Notes: generated from the letters alone by a model not told the origin. 64,000 nt of DNA from Planctomycetota bacterium (GCA_022071975.1 JAJVIO010000035.1:16433-80432); one strand, 5' to 3'. Shown: positions 27,999 to 36,775, counted from the stretch's first letter. Program-made: numbers and translations.

Positions 27999-28286
27999 TC
28001 AAGGGGCGTCGCTTGCGTTCTCGAGCAGGTACTGTTCGACATAGGGCCGGTCCTCGCGTTTCAGCCCCGCGCGCGGGGCATAGCGCTTGAGCGCACGGGA
28101 AAGCGCGCGCTGGCTGAACTCGCGCGGGTTGTACAGCTCATGGCAGGTTGCGCACTTGCGCTCGTACATCACCTGGCCGTAACCGACCGGGTCCACGGCA
28201 GGGTCGGGGGCCGCGGGCAGGCTTTCGCAAGCGGCCAGGAAGCTGAGCAGTGCGACAAGACCGAGGATTGCAGTCAGGGTGCGCAT
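27999..28286 (-). CDS. Small monohaem cytochrome c lipoprotein
   Basis: 95 aa from ATG 28286. The signal peptide ends in LAAC (a lipobox), so the protein should be lipid-anchored outside the cytoplasm. A single CATCH haem-binding motif lies near residue 45. The rest is a short helical segment (FSQRALSRALKRYAPRAGL) with no obvious distal methionine. It probably carries electrons. It sits between the porin and the BtuF-like gene and may be under the same Fur-like control. Confidence 0.85.
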   Translation of the reverse strand: MRTLTAILGLVALLSFLAACESLPAAPDPAVDPVGYGQVMYERKCATCHELYNPREFSQRALSRALKRYAPRAGLKREDRPYVEQYLLENASDAP

Positions 28287-28300
28287 GTTTGAACCTCAGT

Positions 28301-28331
28301 GCCGTGGGGCGGGAGAGCGCCGCCCCACGGC
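28301..28331 (-). terminator. Hairpin between porin and cytochrome genes
   Basis: A 12-bp perfect stem (GCCGTGGGGCGG and its complement) with a 7-nt loop. It could attenuate expression or stabilise the 3' end of the porin transcript; no U-tract follows. Confidence 0.5.
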
Positions 28332-28362
28332 TTTGGGTTGCCACGGAGAGAGCAGTCCGCGG

Positions 28363-29589
28363 CTAGAAGCCGATGCTCAAGCTGAACACCAGGCGGGTTT
28401 CGTCGCCATCGTCGCGGCGCTTGCTCTGCTGGTGTTTGAACTCGGCGCGCAGGACCAGCTTGCTGATCGGGCGGAAGCTGATTCCCACGGTCATGCCGAT
28501 GCGGTCGTCGCGAGCCGCGGCGCCGACGTGGTCGTCGTTCAGGTCGTTCTGCTCAAGGCGGAAGATCAGGCCGATGTACGGGTTGTTGCCGAACGACTTG
28601 CCGCGCCAGCTTGCGGGGAACGGGTCGAACTTGAACAGCACGTCGACGAAGTAACCCCACAGGCCGTTGGGCGTGGTGATGCTGCTGTCGCGGTTGATCC
28701 AGAAGCGCGACCATTCGCCGGTGATGTCGATGCCGAAGCGCTCCATGATCTTGATCTTGACCGCGCCATCGACGCCGGCGCCGCGCAGGGACTGGGTGTT
28801 GTCGGGTCCGATCTCCTGGTAGGTGTAGCTGAAGCCGAAGTCGGCCGTGACGACGTCGGTGCCCATTTCGTCGATGCGTGGCGTAATGCCGAGCCTGGCC
28901 CAGATCGCCTTGTTGCCGTTGTTGTCTTCACGGAAGCTCTGGCGCGCGTCGCGGCTGCCGCCGTTGTTGCTGAACTGGTCGTCGAAGCCCTGGGTAATGC
29001 TGATGTCGTAGCTGAAGCTGACGAAGGGCAGCTGGTTGAAACTGCCGTAGACGCCTACGCCGGGCTGGTCGAAAGCGCTGGGCACCACGCGACGAGCGGC
29101 GTAGGGGCGGTCGGCCAGGTCCCAGTTGATGTCGTCGTGCTCGACGTTGTAGCGTCCGAAGGCAATCAGCAGGATGCCGGTCTTGAAGTTGAGTTCGTCG
29201 AGTGGGGTGATGCGGACTTCGGCGTACTCGATCAGTATCTCGTTCTCGGTCAGGAACCCGGCGTCTGCGCCGCCGCCTTCAAACTCGACTTCCATGCCGA
29301 AGCCGAGCCAGTCCATGATCTGCCATTCGAACTGGGGCACGATGCGGATGGCGTCGAAGAAGTTCACGCTCTGCCCGCCGTTGTAGCGGTCGAGCGTCTT
29401 GTGCATGAAAGTCGCATAGCCGCCGATGTGGAACTCTCCAAGGGGCGTGTCGAACTCACCGAGTTGGCCGTCGTCCCACTTTTCGATGGGCGTTTCGTCG
29501 GTCTCGGGCTCCTGGTTGAGTGCGAGGTCGGCCTGGGCTTGCACGGAAGCGGCAAAGCAGAGGAACAGCAGCGGAATCAGCAGTCTCAC
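28363..29589 (-). CDS. Outer-membrane porin-like beta barrel
   Basis: 408 aa from GTG 29589 with AAAGGAG upstream. The signal peptide ends at VQAQA. The mature protein begins with a short acidic segment and then alternates amphipathic strands (HIGGYATFMHKTLDRYN, VVTADFGFSYTYQEIG), ending in the C-terminal phenylalanine IGF expected of barrels inserted by BamA. It resembles phosphate- or iron-regulated porins but no specific family is certain. Two Fur-like dyads lie directly upstream, which suggests that it moves iron or another metal complex. Confidence 0.82.
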   Translation of the reverse strand: MRLLIPLLFLCFAASVQAQADLALNQEPETDETPIEKWDDGQLGEFDTPLGEFHIGGYATFMHKTLDRYNGGQSVNFFDAIRIVPQFEWQIMDWLGFGMEVEFEGGGADAGFLTENEILIEYAEVRITPLDELNFKTGILLIAFGRYNVEHDDINWDLADRPYAARRVVPSAFDQPGVGVYGSFNQLPFVSFSYDISITQGFDDQFSNNGGSRDARQSFREDNNGNKAIWARLGITPRIDEMGTDVVTADFGFSYTYQEIGPDNTQSLRGAGVDGAVKIKIMERFGIDITGEWSRFWINRDSSITTPNGLWGYFVDVLFKFDPFPASWRGKSFGNNPYIGLIFRLEQNDLNDDHVGAAARDDRIGMTVGISFRPISKLVLRAEFKHQQSKRRDDGDETRLVFSLSIGF

Positions 29590-29621
29590 GATGGTCTCCT
29601 TTCAAGGGGCCCATCTCTTAC

Positions 29622-29665
29622 TGCGACTCATTCGCATTTGCAACAGTAAATGAGAACGTTTCTCA
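29622..29665 (-). promoter_or_regulatory. Two Fur-like operator dyads
   Basis: Box 1 (29622-29636) reads TGCGA-N5-TCGCA and box 2 (29651-29665) reads TGAGAA-CGT-TTCTCA. Both resemble the TGANAAN-type Fur box, and both lie just upstream of the porin start. Together they suggest iron-responsive repression of the porin-cytochrome-BtuF-like group. Confidence 0.55.
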
Positions 29666-29684
29666 GTTTTCCTCCCCAAAAGAA

Positions 29685-29710
29685 AACCGGCCCGCCGAAG
29701 CGGGCCGGTT
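29685..29710 (-). terminator. Rho-independent terminator
   Basis: An 11-bp stem AACCGGCCCGC / GCGGGCCGGTT with a 4-nt loop. On the minus strand it is followed by TTCTTTT. It serves the P-domain lipoprotein gene. Confidence 0.85.
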
Positions 29711-29727
29711 CTGTGACTTGATTCCAA

Positions 29728-30825
29728 CTACGACACGCCGTCCAGGCGCAGCGTCAGGTTCGCGCCGCCAGGCACGATCACGCCGCCTGTCGAGTCCGCC
29801 TGGTCCGTGGTCAGCTCCGAGGTGTTGTTGTCCTTCAGCGTGTCCACCAGGTACAGCGTCCAGGTACCGGCCGACGGCTCGCCGTTCAGGTTCATCAGCG
29901 GGCCCGCCGGAGTGCTGCCCACGGAGAACGTGAAGGTTTTCAGCGCCAGCTCGTCGTTGATGGTGATCTCATCCGTCGGCGTGTCCGGGAAGCCCAGCGC
30001 GATCCAGTTGCCGGTGGGCGACACCAGCACCCAGTTCGTGCGGGTGTCAAACTCCGTTCCCGAGCGCACGTACACCGAAAGTGTCAGCGTGAAGCTGCGC
30101 ACAAAGAACGAGGCGCCCGTGAACGTGAACTGGTTGGCCAGCATACGGCCGGTGCCGAACCAGCCGATATCCAGCGGCTGCCTGACACCCTGGGCTTCCG
30201 GGATGATGCTGTAGTTGCCGCTGGCGGCGTCGAGGCTCTGCGTTTCGTTCGGTGTGCCGCCCAGGCCGGCCTGTTCACCACGGTTGATGTGCAGGCTGGC
30301 GTTGCGGAACAGGCAGCGCCCGTCGTCGTCTTCCAGGTAATCCTTCAGCTGGATGCGCCAGGTGCCGTCGCTGCTCAGGCCGTCAAACTCGAAGAGGAAG
30401 GTCACTTCAACCTGCGGGTCCCACACCGAGCTCTGCTGGATGTCCAGCGGCTTCCAACTCGAGGCGGTGCCGTTGGGCGCGACGCAGCGGCACAGCAGCT
30501 CCACCTCGTCGAACTCTTTGCCCTTGGGCGGCATCAGGTACAGGTGCGTACGAACTTCTTCAACGGTCGCGCTGCCGCCCATGTCGAATTGGACGGTAAG
30601 GTGATCATCGTCGAAATCATCACCCTCAGGGATCTTCAGCTCGCGCATCTCTTCAGGAAAGGTGCGCGTGTCGTAGTAGGCGCGCAGCAGTGGTGAAGAA
30701 GCCAATGCCCGGGTCGGAAGCGGACGCTCTTCGTCGTCATCCTCATCCCACGGAGCCTGGCAGTCCGCGCCCAGCAGGGCGAAGACGCTCAGCAGCAGCA
30801 ACAACGCCAGCTTGTCCTTGTGCAT
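29728..30825 (-). CDS. Lipoprotein with two P/Homo-B (proprotein convertase P)-like domains
   Basis: 365 aa from ATG 30825. The signal peptide ends in LLGADC, a lipobox, followed by an acidic stretch. Two beta-sandwich domains follow. Each ends in the P-domain signature G-T-W-x-[LI]-x-[LV]-x-D (DGTWRIQLKDYLEDDDG and AGTWTLYLVDTLKDNN) and then a strand with LxLxLDG or LHIN. No protease domain is present. Such domains are common as adhesion or stabilising modules in surface proteins of marine bacteria and planctomycetes. It probably sits on the cell surface. Confidence 0.75.
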   Translation of the reverse strand: MHKDKLALLLLLSVFALLGADCQAPWDEDDDEERPLPTRALASSPLLRAYYDTRTFPEEMRELKIPEGDDFDDDHLTVQFDMGGSATVEEVRTHLYLMPPKGKEFDEVELLCRCVAPNGTASSWKPLDIQQSSVWDPQVEVTFLFEFDGLSSDGTWRIQLKDYLEDDDGRCLFRNASLHINRGEQAGLGGTPNETQSLDAASGNYSIIPEAQGVRQPLDIGWFGTGRMLANQFTFTGASFFVRSFTLTLSVYVRSGTEFDTRTNWVLVSPTGNWIALGFPDTPTDEITINDELALKTFTFSVGSTPAGPLMNLNGEPSAGTWTLYLVDTLKDNNTSELTTDQADSTGGVIVPGGANLTLRLDGVS

Positions 30826-31246
30826 GGTTTCCCCCGACACACGTACCGCTAACATTTGAAGGCAATAAGATTTACAAACTTAACCCCGGCCGCCGTCGCG
30901 GTCAACCGTGTCAGGCCGCTGCAAATGGCGGGTGCCCCATTCCAGCTGCCGGTGGCCGGGGCAGACGGAACACACTGGTCGCTCACATACAGTGTGCTTT
31001 TGTCCAACCTCGGTCCCGACAACTGGAATGAGGCACTCGCTGAAACTCGGGGAGGGGGGCCACCCCGAGCTGCTATCATTCCTGCCGCTCGGTACAGCAG
31101 AACAATACCACACGTAATGCTAGTGGCAAACAGGATCGCTCGTTTTGATAAGATTTTTATCGTGTAAGAAAGTAGATTCGCACATACTGTGCGATTATCT
31201 TACATTTCAGCTAACAAGATGTCATGCTAGGCGCCGAGGCTGAATC
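30826..31246. other. 421-bp gene-free region rich in dyads
   Basis: No credible ORF; a 103-codon frame from TTG 30856 has no ribosome site and no protein-like composition. The stretch is less GC-rich than its surroundings. It contains CACATACAGTGTG (near 30982) and a nested hairpin at about 31165-31204 with CGCACA-TAC-TGTGCG at its core, closed by GTAAGA / TCTTAC. It separates nadC (leftward, ending 31247) from the P-domain lipoprotein start, so it could hold an operator or a small RNA. Confidence 0.5.
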
Positions 31247-32119
31247 TCAGCGACGCACCTTCAAAGACACGTCCAGAGCCGGTGCGGAGTGGGTCAGCGC
31301 ACCCACACTGATGCGCTCCACGCCCGTCTGCGCGTAATCTCGAACCGTGGCCAGTGTCACGCCGCCCGACACCTCAAGCTGCGTTTTCTTTACATCCGCG
31401 TCGCTGCTGCCCCGGTATGTCACGGCCGCCCGGATGTCATCGAGCGAAAAGTCATCCAGCAGAACGATGTCGGCCCCGGCATCAATGGCGGCTTTCGCCT
31501 CGGACAGGTTCTCGGCCTCTGCGGTCAGGCGCCTGCCGGGGTTGGCTTCGCGCAGCATGGCGATCGCCTCGGGGAGCTTGAGACCACTGAGGTACAGGTG
31601 ATTCTCCTTGATCATCATCTCGTCGTAGAGGCCCATGCGGTGGTTGGCGCCGCCGCCGCAGCGCACGGCGTACTTTTCGAAGGCGCGCAAGCCGGGCGTA
31701 GTCTTGCGGGTGTCGAACACCATGCAGCGCGTGCCCTCGATGGCGTCCATAAAGCGCCCGGTCAGCGTGGCAATGCCGCTCAAGCGCTGGATCAGGTTCA
31801 GGGCCGTGCGTTCGCCGGCCACCAGTTGCGGCAGCCTTGAGCTCACGCTGGCCGCAACCGTGCCGGCGCGCAGCCGGTCGCCGTCCACGGCCTGGAACTC
31901 GACTTTCGCCTCCGGGTCCAGCCTGTGGAACACGACCTCGAGCCATTGCAGGCCGGAAATCACGCCGTCCTGCTTGATCTTGAGGTCGGCGATGCCTTCG
32001 CGTTCGGGGTCAAGCAGCGTGCCGCCGGTCAGGTCGCCGGGGCCCAGGTCTTCCTGCAATGCCACGGCCGCCAGCGTCTCGGCCAGCATCAGCAGGGTTT
32101 CATCCATGTAGTGGCGCAT
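31247..32119 (-). CDS. nadC: Nicotinate-nucleotide pyrophosphorylase (carboxylating)
   Basis: 290 aa. It converts quinolinate and PRPP to nicotinate mononucleotide in de novo NAD synthesis. Signatures: LQEDLGPGDLT near the start, LNLIQRLSGIATLT, FDTRKTTPGLRAFEKYAVRCGGGANHRMGL and VLLDDFSLDDI. Length and motifs are normal. nadA and nadB are not adjacent. ATG 32119 and ATG 32107 are both possible starts; neither has a strong ribosome site. Degenerate heptamer repeats lie immediately upstream. Confidence 0.96.
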   Translation of the reverse strand: MRHYMDETLLMLAETLAAVALQEDLGPGDLTGGTLLDPEREGIADLKIKQDGVISGLQWLEVVFHRLDPEAKVEFQAVDGDRLRAGTVAASVSSRLPQLVAGERTALNLIQRLSGIATLTGRFMDAIEGTRCMVFDTRKTTPGLRAFEKYAVRCGGGANHRMGLYDEMMIKENHLYLSGLKLPEAIAMLREANPGRRLTAEAENLSEAKAAIDAGADIVLLDDFSLDDIRAAVTYRGSSDADVKKTQLEVSGGVTLATVRDYAQTGVERISVGALTHSAPALDVSLKVRR

Positions 32120-32124
32120 AGAGT

Positions 32125-32199
32125 GATTTCGGACTTTGGATTCTGGATTGCACAGCCCCAGCCTGCATCGGCAACCCAGAATCGAAAATCCAAAATCAC
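32125..32199. repeat. Opposed degenerate heptamer arrays
   Basis: 32125-32152 is four 7-bp units of the form GANTNTG or GATTNCN. 32172-32199 is four 7-bp units of the form NAATCNA, roughly the reverse complement. The two arms can pair imperfectly. They lie between the lipoprotein stop and the nadC start. Confidence 0.65.
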
Positions 32200-32753
32200 C
32201 CGCGGGAGGCTTTTTCGATCAGCGCGTCGTACTTGGCTTGCAGCTCGCGGGGCAGGGGCTGTGTGCCCATGCGGTTGGCGAGCAGGTTGACGCAGTCCTC
32301 GTTGCGCCCGAGCTGGTGGTACTCAAGCGCCATCTCGTAGCGCAGCCAGGGCGCCAGCTCGTCGGTCGAATCCACGTGCATGAAAGCGCGTTCAAACCAG
32401 TTGAAGGCTTCCTGGTGCAGGCCGGCCTTCGACAGCGCGGCACCATAGCGTCGCGCGCCGACCGCAGACTTGGTGCGCGTGCCCCACAGGCTGGCCATGA
32501 AGCGGTGGTCGCGTTCGTCGCCGGCGGCCGCTTTCTCGGCGGCGGCGACGCCGATCGACTCGTTTTCTGCACCCATGCGGTCGTAAAAGCGCGTCAACTC
32601 GGCCTGGCGGTTCGCCGCGGGCGGCACCATGTCGTCGGCGGGCTCCTCAATGCTGGCGCAAGCGCCCAGCAGCATGAAGGCGACGACCAACAGTGCGGCC
32701 CACTTCTGCCGCCTGCCGCCTGCCGCCTGCCGCCTCAAAACGGTTTCTCTCAT
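32196..32753 (-). CDS. TPR-like lipoprotein with a heptamer repeat at its 5' end
   Basis: 185 aa from ATG 32753 with GAGGAATGG upstream. Residues 1-17 are basic and partly encoded by tandem 7-bp repeats; the signal helix ends in LLGAC, a lipobox. The mature part contains helical repeats (YGAALSKAGLHQEAFNWFERAFMHVDSTDELAPWLRYEMALEYHQLG) of tetratricopeptide type. Its function is unknown. The non-triplet repeat in the coding region makes on/off phase switching conceivable. Confidence 0.72.
   Translation of the reverse strand: MRETVLRRQAAGGRRQKWAALLVVAFMLLGACASIEEPADDMVPPAANRQAELTRFYDRMGAENESIGVAAAEKAAAGDERDHRFMASLWGTRTKSAVGARRYGAALSKAGLHQEAFNWFERAFMHVDSTDELAPWLRYEMALEYHQLGRNEDCVNLLANRMGTQPLPRELQAKYDALIEKASRG
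32706..32735. repeat. Perfect heptamer repeat CTGCCGC, about 4.3 copies
   Basis: Four exact tandem copies of CTGCCGC plus a partial copy, lying in codons 7-16 of the lipoprotein gene. Gain or loss of one unit changes the reading frame. Confidence 0.9.
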
Positions 32754-32778
32754 CCATTCCTCGCAGGCAATGTAACGC

Positions 32779-33732
32779 TCAGCTGCCCAGTCCGTTTGCC
32801 GATTCCTTGCGCTCAGCCTCCGACCCGCCGGCCCGGCGCTTCAGCCGCCAGAAATACACCCAGCGGCAGTAGGAATCAAACTGCGCCAGGTCTTCAAACA
32901 GGTAATCGCCCGAATCCGCACCATCAGCCAGCGCCAGCGTGGCGCCCGGCTGCGTGGCAGCGCCCGCGCAGGCCGCGATCTCTTTTACCGCCAGGTGCAG
33001 GTTGCGCGCGCGGCTGGCCGAATGCTCCAGCCCCGTGATGCGTGAGTTGCCCGTGATGCGCAGGCGCTCAAACGGCCGCGTAAACACCAGGTCAAGCACC
33101 GTGCCGACCTTGCCGAAGCCTTCCACCTCCGTCTGCACGCCGGGTGACTTTCCGGCCAGGGCGGCCTCAAGCGCTTCCCCCACCGCCTGGCCGCCGCGCG
33201 CGATTTCGTTGGCCAGCGGGAACACGCGGCTGCGCGCTTTCTCAAGCTGCCGGGCCGCCATGCTTTGGCGGTCCGTGGCGTCGCTGAAGCCGGCCTCTTC
33301 GATCTTGTCAATCAGCCCGGCGGTCTGCACGGCCGGGTCCATCAGGATGCCGCCGGCCAGCATGGCCAGGTCGTCCCACTTCCAGAGTTTCGGCAGCCCC
33401 GCGCCGGCAATCGACGGCGTCGCAAAGCCCTCGGGCGTGACCTGCGACAGCGAAACCTGCACGGCCTTGGGCAGCAGCGGCAGCTCGGCGTCGGGCACGC
33501 ACAGCGCTTCCACACCGAAGTCGCCCAGCACCTTCACGGCCGCCTCGGCAGCGGTTTGCTCGGCCCCTTCAAACAGGATACCGCGCTGCAGGCGGCAGGC
33601 GCGCACGGTGTCGGAGCGCGGCAGTTTCAAAGCACGCGAAAGCTCCGGCGCCACCAAGGCCGGATCCAGCCACGCCGCAGCCTGCAACAGAACGCAGAAA
33701 CGCCCCGGTCCACGAGAAAGTCGCACAGCCAT
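32779..33732 (-). CDS. Hypothetical protein
   Basis: 317 aa from ATG 33732. There is no signal peptide or membrane helix. The N-terminal 90 residues (SRGPGRFCVLLQAAAWLDPALVAPELSRALKLPRSD) look like a ribosomal- or ACT-like alpha/beta domain that compares paired inputs; the remainder is mixed. I recognise no catalytic motif. It lies 26 bp upstream of the lipoprotein gene and probably shares its transcript. Confidence 0.7.
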   Translation of the reverse strand: MAVRLSRGPGRFCVLLQAAAWLDPALVAPELSRALKLPRSDTVRACRLQRGILFEGAEQTAAEAAVKVLGDFGVEALCVPDAELPLLPKAVQVSLSQVTPEGFATPSIAGAGLPKLWKWDDLAMLAGGILMDPAVQTAGLIDKIEEAGFSDATDRQSMAARQLEKARSRVFPLANEIARGGQAVGEALEAALAGKSPGVQTEVEGFGKVGTVLDLVFTRPFERLRITGNSRITGLEHSASRARNLHLAVKEIAACAGAATQPGATLALADGADSGDYLFEDLAQFDSYCRWVYFWRLKRRAGGSEAERKESANGLGS

Positions 33733-33746
33733 GCAAGCATTAGAGA

Positions 33747-33774
33747 GAGGTCAGAGGCCGGAGGCCAGAGGCCA
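33747..33774. repeat. Degenerate heptamer array (GAGGNCN)
   Basis: Four consecutive 7-bp units GAGGTCA, GAGGCCG, GAGGCCA and GAGGCCA lie between the hypothetical gene and the TPR gene. Confidence 0.8.
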
Positions 33775-33867
33775 CCCGCGCTGCGTCCGTCCGCGCTACA
33801 TCTCGGGAGGCTGTGCCCCTTGCCCGCGCATGATGCGCCGAACGCGTGCGGTCAATAACATGCTCCT

Positions 33868-35271
33868 ATGCACGCCGAGGAAGCCTACCTGTTCCGCCAC
33901 GCTCTGTTGCGTGAGGCTGCCTATGAGCTGCAGCCGCCAAGCCTGCGTGCCCGGTTGCACGCAACGGTGGTCGAAATCATCGAGCAGGAGTTGAGCAGCC
34001 CTCCCGATTTGTCCGCCATTGTGGCCGACGAAACACAGCCCATTGATCACTGGGCCGAAGAACTGCTCCTTCACTGCCGCGTGGCGGAACAGAACGGCCT
34101 GACAGCATTGGCAGAGCGCAGGATGTTCTACGCTGGCCGAGCTGCGCGCCAGTGCCTGAAGGAACATCGGCTCGCGCAAGCGGAAGCCTACGCGCTCGAT
34201 GTTGCCCAGGGTCACGGCGAGCCGGCGATTCGCTGCACTGCTCTGCTGCTCGCCTCGGATGCGGCGGGTTTCCTGGGCGACTGGAACCGGGCCACCCGTT
34301 ACGCCGAAGACGGTACCGCCATTGCGCGGTCGCCGGAGGTGCAGTTCCTCAGCTCGAAGGCCCTGCTGCAACTCGCGTGGTGTCGCCTGGCGATCGGCGA
34401 AGTTTCAATCGCCGAGCAGCTCTTCCAGCGCGGCTTGGCTGCGGCTCGCGCCGCGAAACAGGCACGGGAGGTGATGGCCGCACTGAACGGCCTGGCATCG
34501 CTGTTCCGTCAGACCTCTCGGGCCGCTGAAGCGGAAGCCGCTGCCACCGAGGCGCTCAAACTTGCGCGTGCGCGCGGTGAGGCGGTTGACGAGGCTGGTG
34601 TCCTGGTGGGTCTGGCGTCGATCCACCAGGACTTCGGGTCTCCGTCGGAAGCCCTCCCCCTGTGCGAGGCGGCGCTGGCGGTCTTCAGGCAACGGAACAT
34701 GGCGCGTGAACTTTCCTTGACACTTTCCAACCTGGCGAACATCAAGAAGCAGCTCGGACACCGGACTGAGGCCGAGAACCACCTGCGCGAGTCAATCAGC
34801 ATCGCGCGCGCGATTGGCGACCGGCGCTCGGAAGCCGTATCCTTGTCGAACCTGGCGAACCTGCTGCGGGATGTCGGTCAACTGGACAAGGCGATGGAGG
34901 CCTTCTCCCGCGCAATCGCCATGCACACGGAACTCAACAACCCGCACTCCTGCGCGATCGCCACCTTCAACCTGGCCCTGGCCCACGAGCAAGCCGGCGA
35001 CCCGAACCACGCGGCCGCGTTGATGCAGAAGGCCGGCGAGACATTTGCCGCGCTGGGCAACCCCCGCCTTGCGCGCATCGCGGACGGCCAGCTGGGTTTG
35101 ATCCGGCTGGCGGCGGAAAGCGCTCCGGCTGCAGCCAGGGTGCGCCAGGCCGCCCAAGCCCTGCGGGATACTGGCGCCGAGAAAGATTCCGCGGATCTGC
35201 TGGAAGAACTGGGACGCAGGCTCAATGCGTCGCAGCCCGTGAACCAAGCAGACGGTCAGCACCTGAGCTAA
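33868..35271 (+). CDS. TPR protein resembling the C-terminal part of a signalling ATPase
   Basis: 467 aa from ATG 33868. The opening AEEAYLFRHALLREAAYELQPPSLRARLH is normally internal, joining an AAA/STAND ATPase to a TPR region in large planctomycete and actinobacterial signalling proteins. At least seven TPRs follow (for example ALLQLAWCRLAIGEVSIAEQLFQRGLAAARAA and AVSLSNLANLLRDVGQLDKAMEAFSRAIAMH). No kinase or ATPase lies upstream, so this is either a truncated remnant that still has an open frame or a stand-alone derivative. The upstream 135 bp contain the GAGGNCN repeat. Confidence 0.75.
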   Translation: MHAEEAYLFRHALLREAAYELQPPSLRARLHATVVEIIEQELSSPPDLSAIVADETQPIDHWAEELLLHCRVAEQNGLTALAERRMFYAGRAARQCLKEHRLAQAEAYALDVAQGHGEPAIRCTALLLASDAAGFLGDWNRATRYAEDGTAIARSPEVQFLSSKALLQLAWCRLAIGEVSIAEQLFQRGLAAARAAKQAREVMAALNGLASLFRQTSRAAEAEAAATEALKLARARGEAVDEAGVLVGLASIHQDFGSPSEALPLCEAALAVFRQRNMARELSLTLSNLANIKKQLGHRTEAENHLRESISIARAIGDRRSEAVSLSNLANLLRDVGQLDKAMEAFSRAIAMHTELNNPHSCAIATFNLALAHEQAGDPNHAAALMQKAGETFAALGNPRLARIADGQLGLIRLAAESAPAAARVRQAAQALRDTGAEKDSADLLEELGRRLNASQPVNQADGQHLS

Positions 35272-35340
35272 TCAGCATTGACGCCCGGCTCCGCGGAAAA
35301 GTCGACCTGCCATACATGCACCGGATAAAGGGCAACGTGG

Positions 35341-35441
35341 CACGCGCTTCCAGCGCGTGTGTCGTTCCACGCGCATCCTGCGCGTGTCCGGCCATGTGCT
35401 GGAAGCACATGGCACGACTCACGGCCTTGAAGGCCGTGCTA
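35341..35441. repeat. Multi-hairpin intergenic element ending in a TAG stop codon
   Basis: Four perfect hairpins: 35341-35359 (loop TTCCA), 35369-35385 (loop TCC), 35391-35413 (loop TGGAA) and 35420-35438 (loop TGA). CTA at 35439-35441 is the thiolase TAG stop on the minus strand. Arm sequences differ from the 12742-12840 element, but the loops, order and end are alike. Confidence 0.85.
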
Positions 35442-36623
35442 CTCGCGGGTGATGCTCAGAGCCACGCCGAGGCCTCCGCTTACGCACAGGGTTGCCAGGC
35501 CGCGCTTGGCGTTGCGGTGTTTCAGGGCGTAGGCGAGGGTGGTTACGATTCTTGCGCCGGTGTTGCCGATCGGGTGGCCCAGCGCGATCGCGCCGCCGTT
35601 CACGTTCAGGCGCTCGCGCGGGATCTTCAGCTCGCGGTCACAGGCCAGCACCTGGGCGGCGAAGGCCTCGTTCAGCTCCACCAGGTCGTAATCCTCGATC
35701 TTCAGCCCCAGCGCCTCATTCAGCTTGCGCGTGGCCGGCACCGGGCCGATCCCCATCACCTTCGGGTCCACGCCGGCGAAGGCGAAACCCTCCAGGTGCG
35801 CGAGCACGGGCAAGCCCAACTCTTTGGCCTTCGTGCCGCTCATTAACAGCACCGCGCTGGCGCCGTCCGTGATGCCGCTGGCGTTGCCCGGATGCACCGT
35901 GCCGCCATCCATGAACACCGGCTTCAGCTTGGCCATGCTGGCGGCCGTGGCGCCCTCGCGCACGGGCTCATCAGCTTCAATCAGCGTGTCGCCCTTCTTG
36001 CCCTTGATCACGATGGGGCTGATCTCGGCCTTGAAGGCGCCGGCCTTGATGGCCGCTTCCGCCTTGTTGTGGCTGGCGGCCGCGAACTCATCCTGCTCTT
36101 CGCGAGGGATGCTGTATTGCTCGCGCAGGGTTTCGGCCGTGCGGCCCATGAGCTGGTCGGCGAGCGGGCAGTGGAAGCCGTCGCGGTACATCAGGTCGAT
36201 CACCTCGCCGTGGCCGAGGCGATAGCCGTCGCGCATGCCGGCCAGCATGTGCGGCACGTTGGACATACTCTCCATGCCGCCGGCGACCACGACCTGCGCG
36301 ACGCCAAGCTGGATCTGCTGGGCGCCCAGCACGATGGCCTTGATGCCGCTGGCGCAGGCCTGGTTCACCGTGGTCGCGACCGCGGTCTCGGGTATGCCGG
36401 CGCGGATCGTCACCTGGCGCGCGGGGTTGGGGCCGCAGCCGGCCTGGCGCGCGTGGCCCATGTAGACTTCGTCGATCAGCTTGGGATCGATGTCGGATTC
36501 GGTCAGCACGGCCTGCACGGCGTGGACGCCCATATCCACGGCGCCCAAAGATGCCAGGCCGCCGGCGAATTTTCCGATCGGCGTGCGCTTGGCGTGCGTG
36601 ATGACGATGTCGTTGAATTTCAT
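35439..36623 (-). CDS. Acetyl-CoA acetyltransferase (thiolase)
   Basis: 394 aa from ATG 36623 with AAGGAG upstream, the normal length for biosynthetic thiolases. The nucleophile cysteine is in [12 protein letters not shown] (about residue 90), H in [17 protein letters not shown] and the second C in [24 protein letters not shown] is also typical. It condenses two acetyl-CoA to acetoacetyl-CoA or acts in beta-oxidation of short chains. No other fatty acid or polyhydroxybutyrate genes are adjacent. Confidence 0.95.
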   Translation of the reverse strand: MKFNDIVITHAKRTPIGKFAGGLASLGAVDMGVHAVQAVLTESDIDPKLIDEVYMGHARQAGCGPNPARQVTIRAGIPETAVATTVNQACASGIKAIVLGAQQIQLGVAQVVVAGGMESMSNVPHMLAGMRDGYRLGHGEVIDLMYRDGFHCPLADQLMGRTAETLREQYSIPREEQDEFAAASHNKAEAAIKAGAFKAEISPIVIKGKKGDTLIEADEPVREGATAASMAKLKPVFMDGGTVHPGNASGITDGASAVLLMSGTKAKELGLPVLAHLEGFAFAGVDPKVMGIGPVPATRKLNEALGLKIEDYDLVELNEAFAAQVLACDRELKIPRERLNVNGGAIALGHPIGNTGARIVTTLAYALKHRNAKRGLATLCVSGGLGVALSITRE

Positions 36624-36775
36624 GGCTCGGCTCCTTGGGTCCGTGTTTAACAAACAGGTGGGCGGGTTACAGTCCCTGTGGGTGCTGCAACCAGCGGGCG
36701 TTCCTGTGCTTGACGGGCATAGGTGCGTTGGTACGCTCGCGCCCCGCTTTACGACTTCCGCTCTTGAAGGGCCTG

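Noticed and set aside
30856..31167. 103-codon frame from TTG 30856
   Set aside because: Weak start, no ribosome site, overlaps dyads and has no recognisable protein pattern.
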